Shown in pieces: positions 5,085 through 5,117 of a stretch of DNA of 5,117 bases. This DNA comes from an uncultured Lachnospiraceae bacterium. GTDB lineage: Bacteria > Bacillota > Clostridia > Lachnospirales > Lachnospiraceae. Below the pieces are notes generated by a model that saw only the letters and a list, made by a program, of their open reading frames with translations, ran no database searches and was not told where the DNA came from. The number at the start of each line of letters is the position of its first letter. Within the stretch, counting starts at the first letter, position 1. Both the position numbers and the translations under genes were made by a program. The stretch covers positions 1 to 5,117 of the forward strand of contig OMSM01000506.1 of assembly GCA_900313745.1 (NCBI GenBank), in the 5' to 3' direction.

Positions 5085-5117
5085 CCGCACGCTTACCGCA
5101 CGCTTACCGCACGCTTA
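5085..5117 (+). repeat. 11-bp tandem repeat, three perfect copies running to the window edge
   Basis: CCGCACGCTTA is repeated head to tail at 5085-5095, 5096-5106 and 5107-5117 with no mismatch and no spacer. The array is cut by the end of the window, so the copy number is unknown. It begins 42 bp after the DIP1984 gene stop codon. The 11-bp step is close to one helical turn, so the copies would face the same side of the DNA, but replication slippage alone could also produce this. Confidence 0.85.

Noticed and set aside
4614..5090. Minus-strand open frame of 158 codons
   Set aside because: It mirrors the DIP1984-family gene, which matches its family over its full length.

Overview
The window looks like chromosomal DNA from a GC-rich member of the Bacillota, most likely a gut Clostridia/Lachnospiraceae-type bacterium. 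This is inferred from strong AGGAGG/GGGGAG-type ribosome binding sites, the N-terminal style of the GH13 enzyme (YHIYPLGLTGAP) and the DIP1984-family protein. No rRNA, tRNA or mobile-element gene is present, so the assignment is inference only.

Layout. The left part is on the minus strand. The very edge (33..1) carries the first 11 codons of a gene that resembles a MATE-type transporter start. It is followed at 73-118 by a long GC-rich hairpin, and then by a complete serine hydrolase of the beta-lactamase/esterase fold (1114..167) with a good Shine-Dalgarno site and a plausible promoter. A 631-bp intergenic region (1115-1745) separates it from a plus-strand cluster. That region holds the most unusual structure in the window: small 22-bp and 11-bp direct duplications (1241-1304), an array of 64-bp tandem repeats in perfect register (1298-1655), and a purine-rich tract built on GAAACAG (1677-1721). 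Each repeat junction forms a near-perfect GC palindrome with a TGGA loop. The array stays open in several reading frames but is judged non-coding.

The plus-strand cluster is a GH13 alpha-glucan hydrolase (1746-3224), a GH28-like parallel beta-helix protein 15 bp downstream (3240-4484), and, after 93 bp, a DIP1984-family coiled-coil protein (4578-5042). The first two are very likely co-transcribed. Both lack signal peptides, so they probably act in the cytoplasm on imported oligosaccharides: alpha-1,4-glucan fragments for the GH13 enzyme, and an unknown, perhaps pectin-derived, substrate for the beta-helix protein. That protein keeps the aspartates of the GH28 centre but lacks the usual GHG and RIK motifs. 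The window ends inside three perfect 11-bp tandem repeats.

The best candidate for something undescribed is the 64-bp hairpin array in the presumed 5' leader of the glycosidase operon. The departures of the GH28-like protein from its family's catalytic motifs come next.
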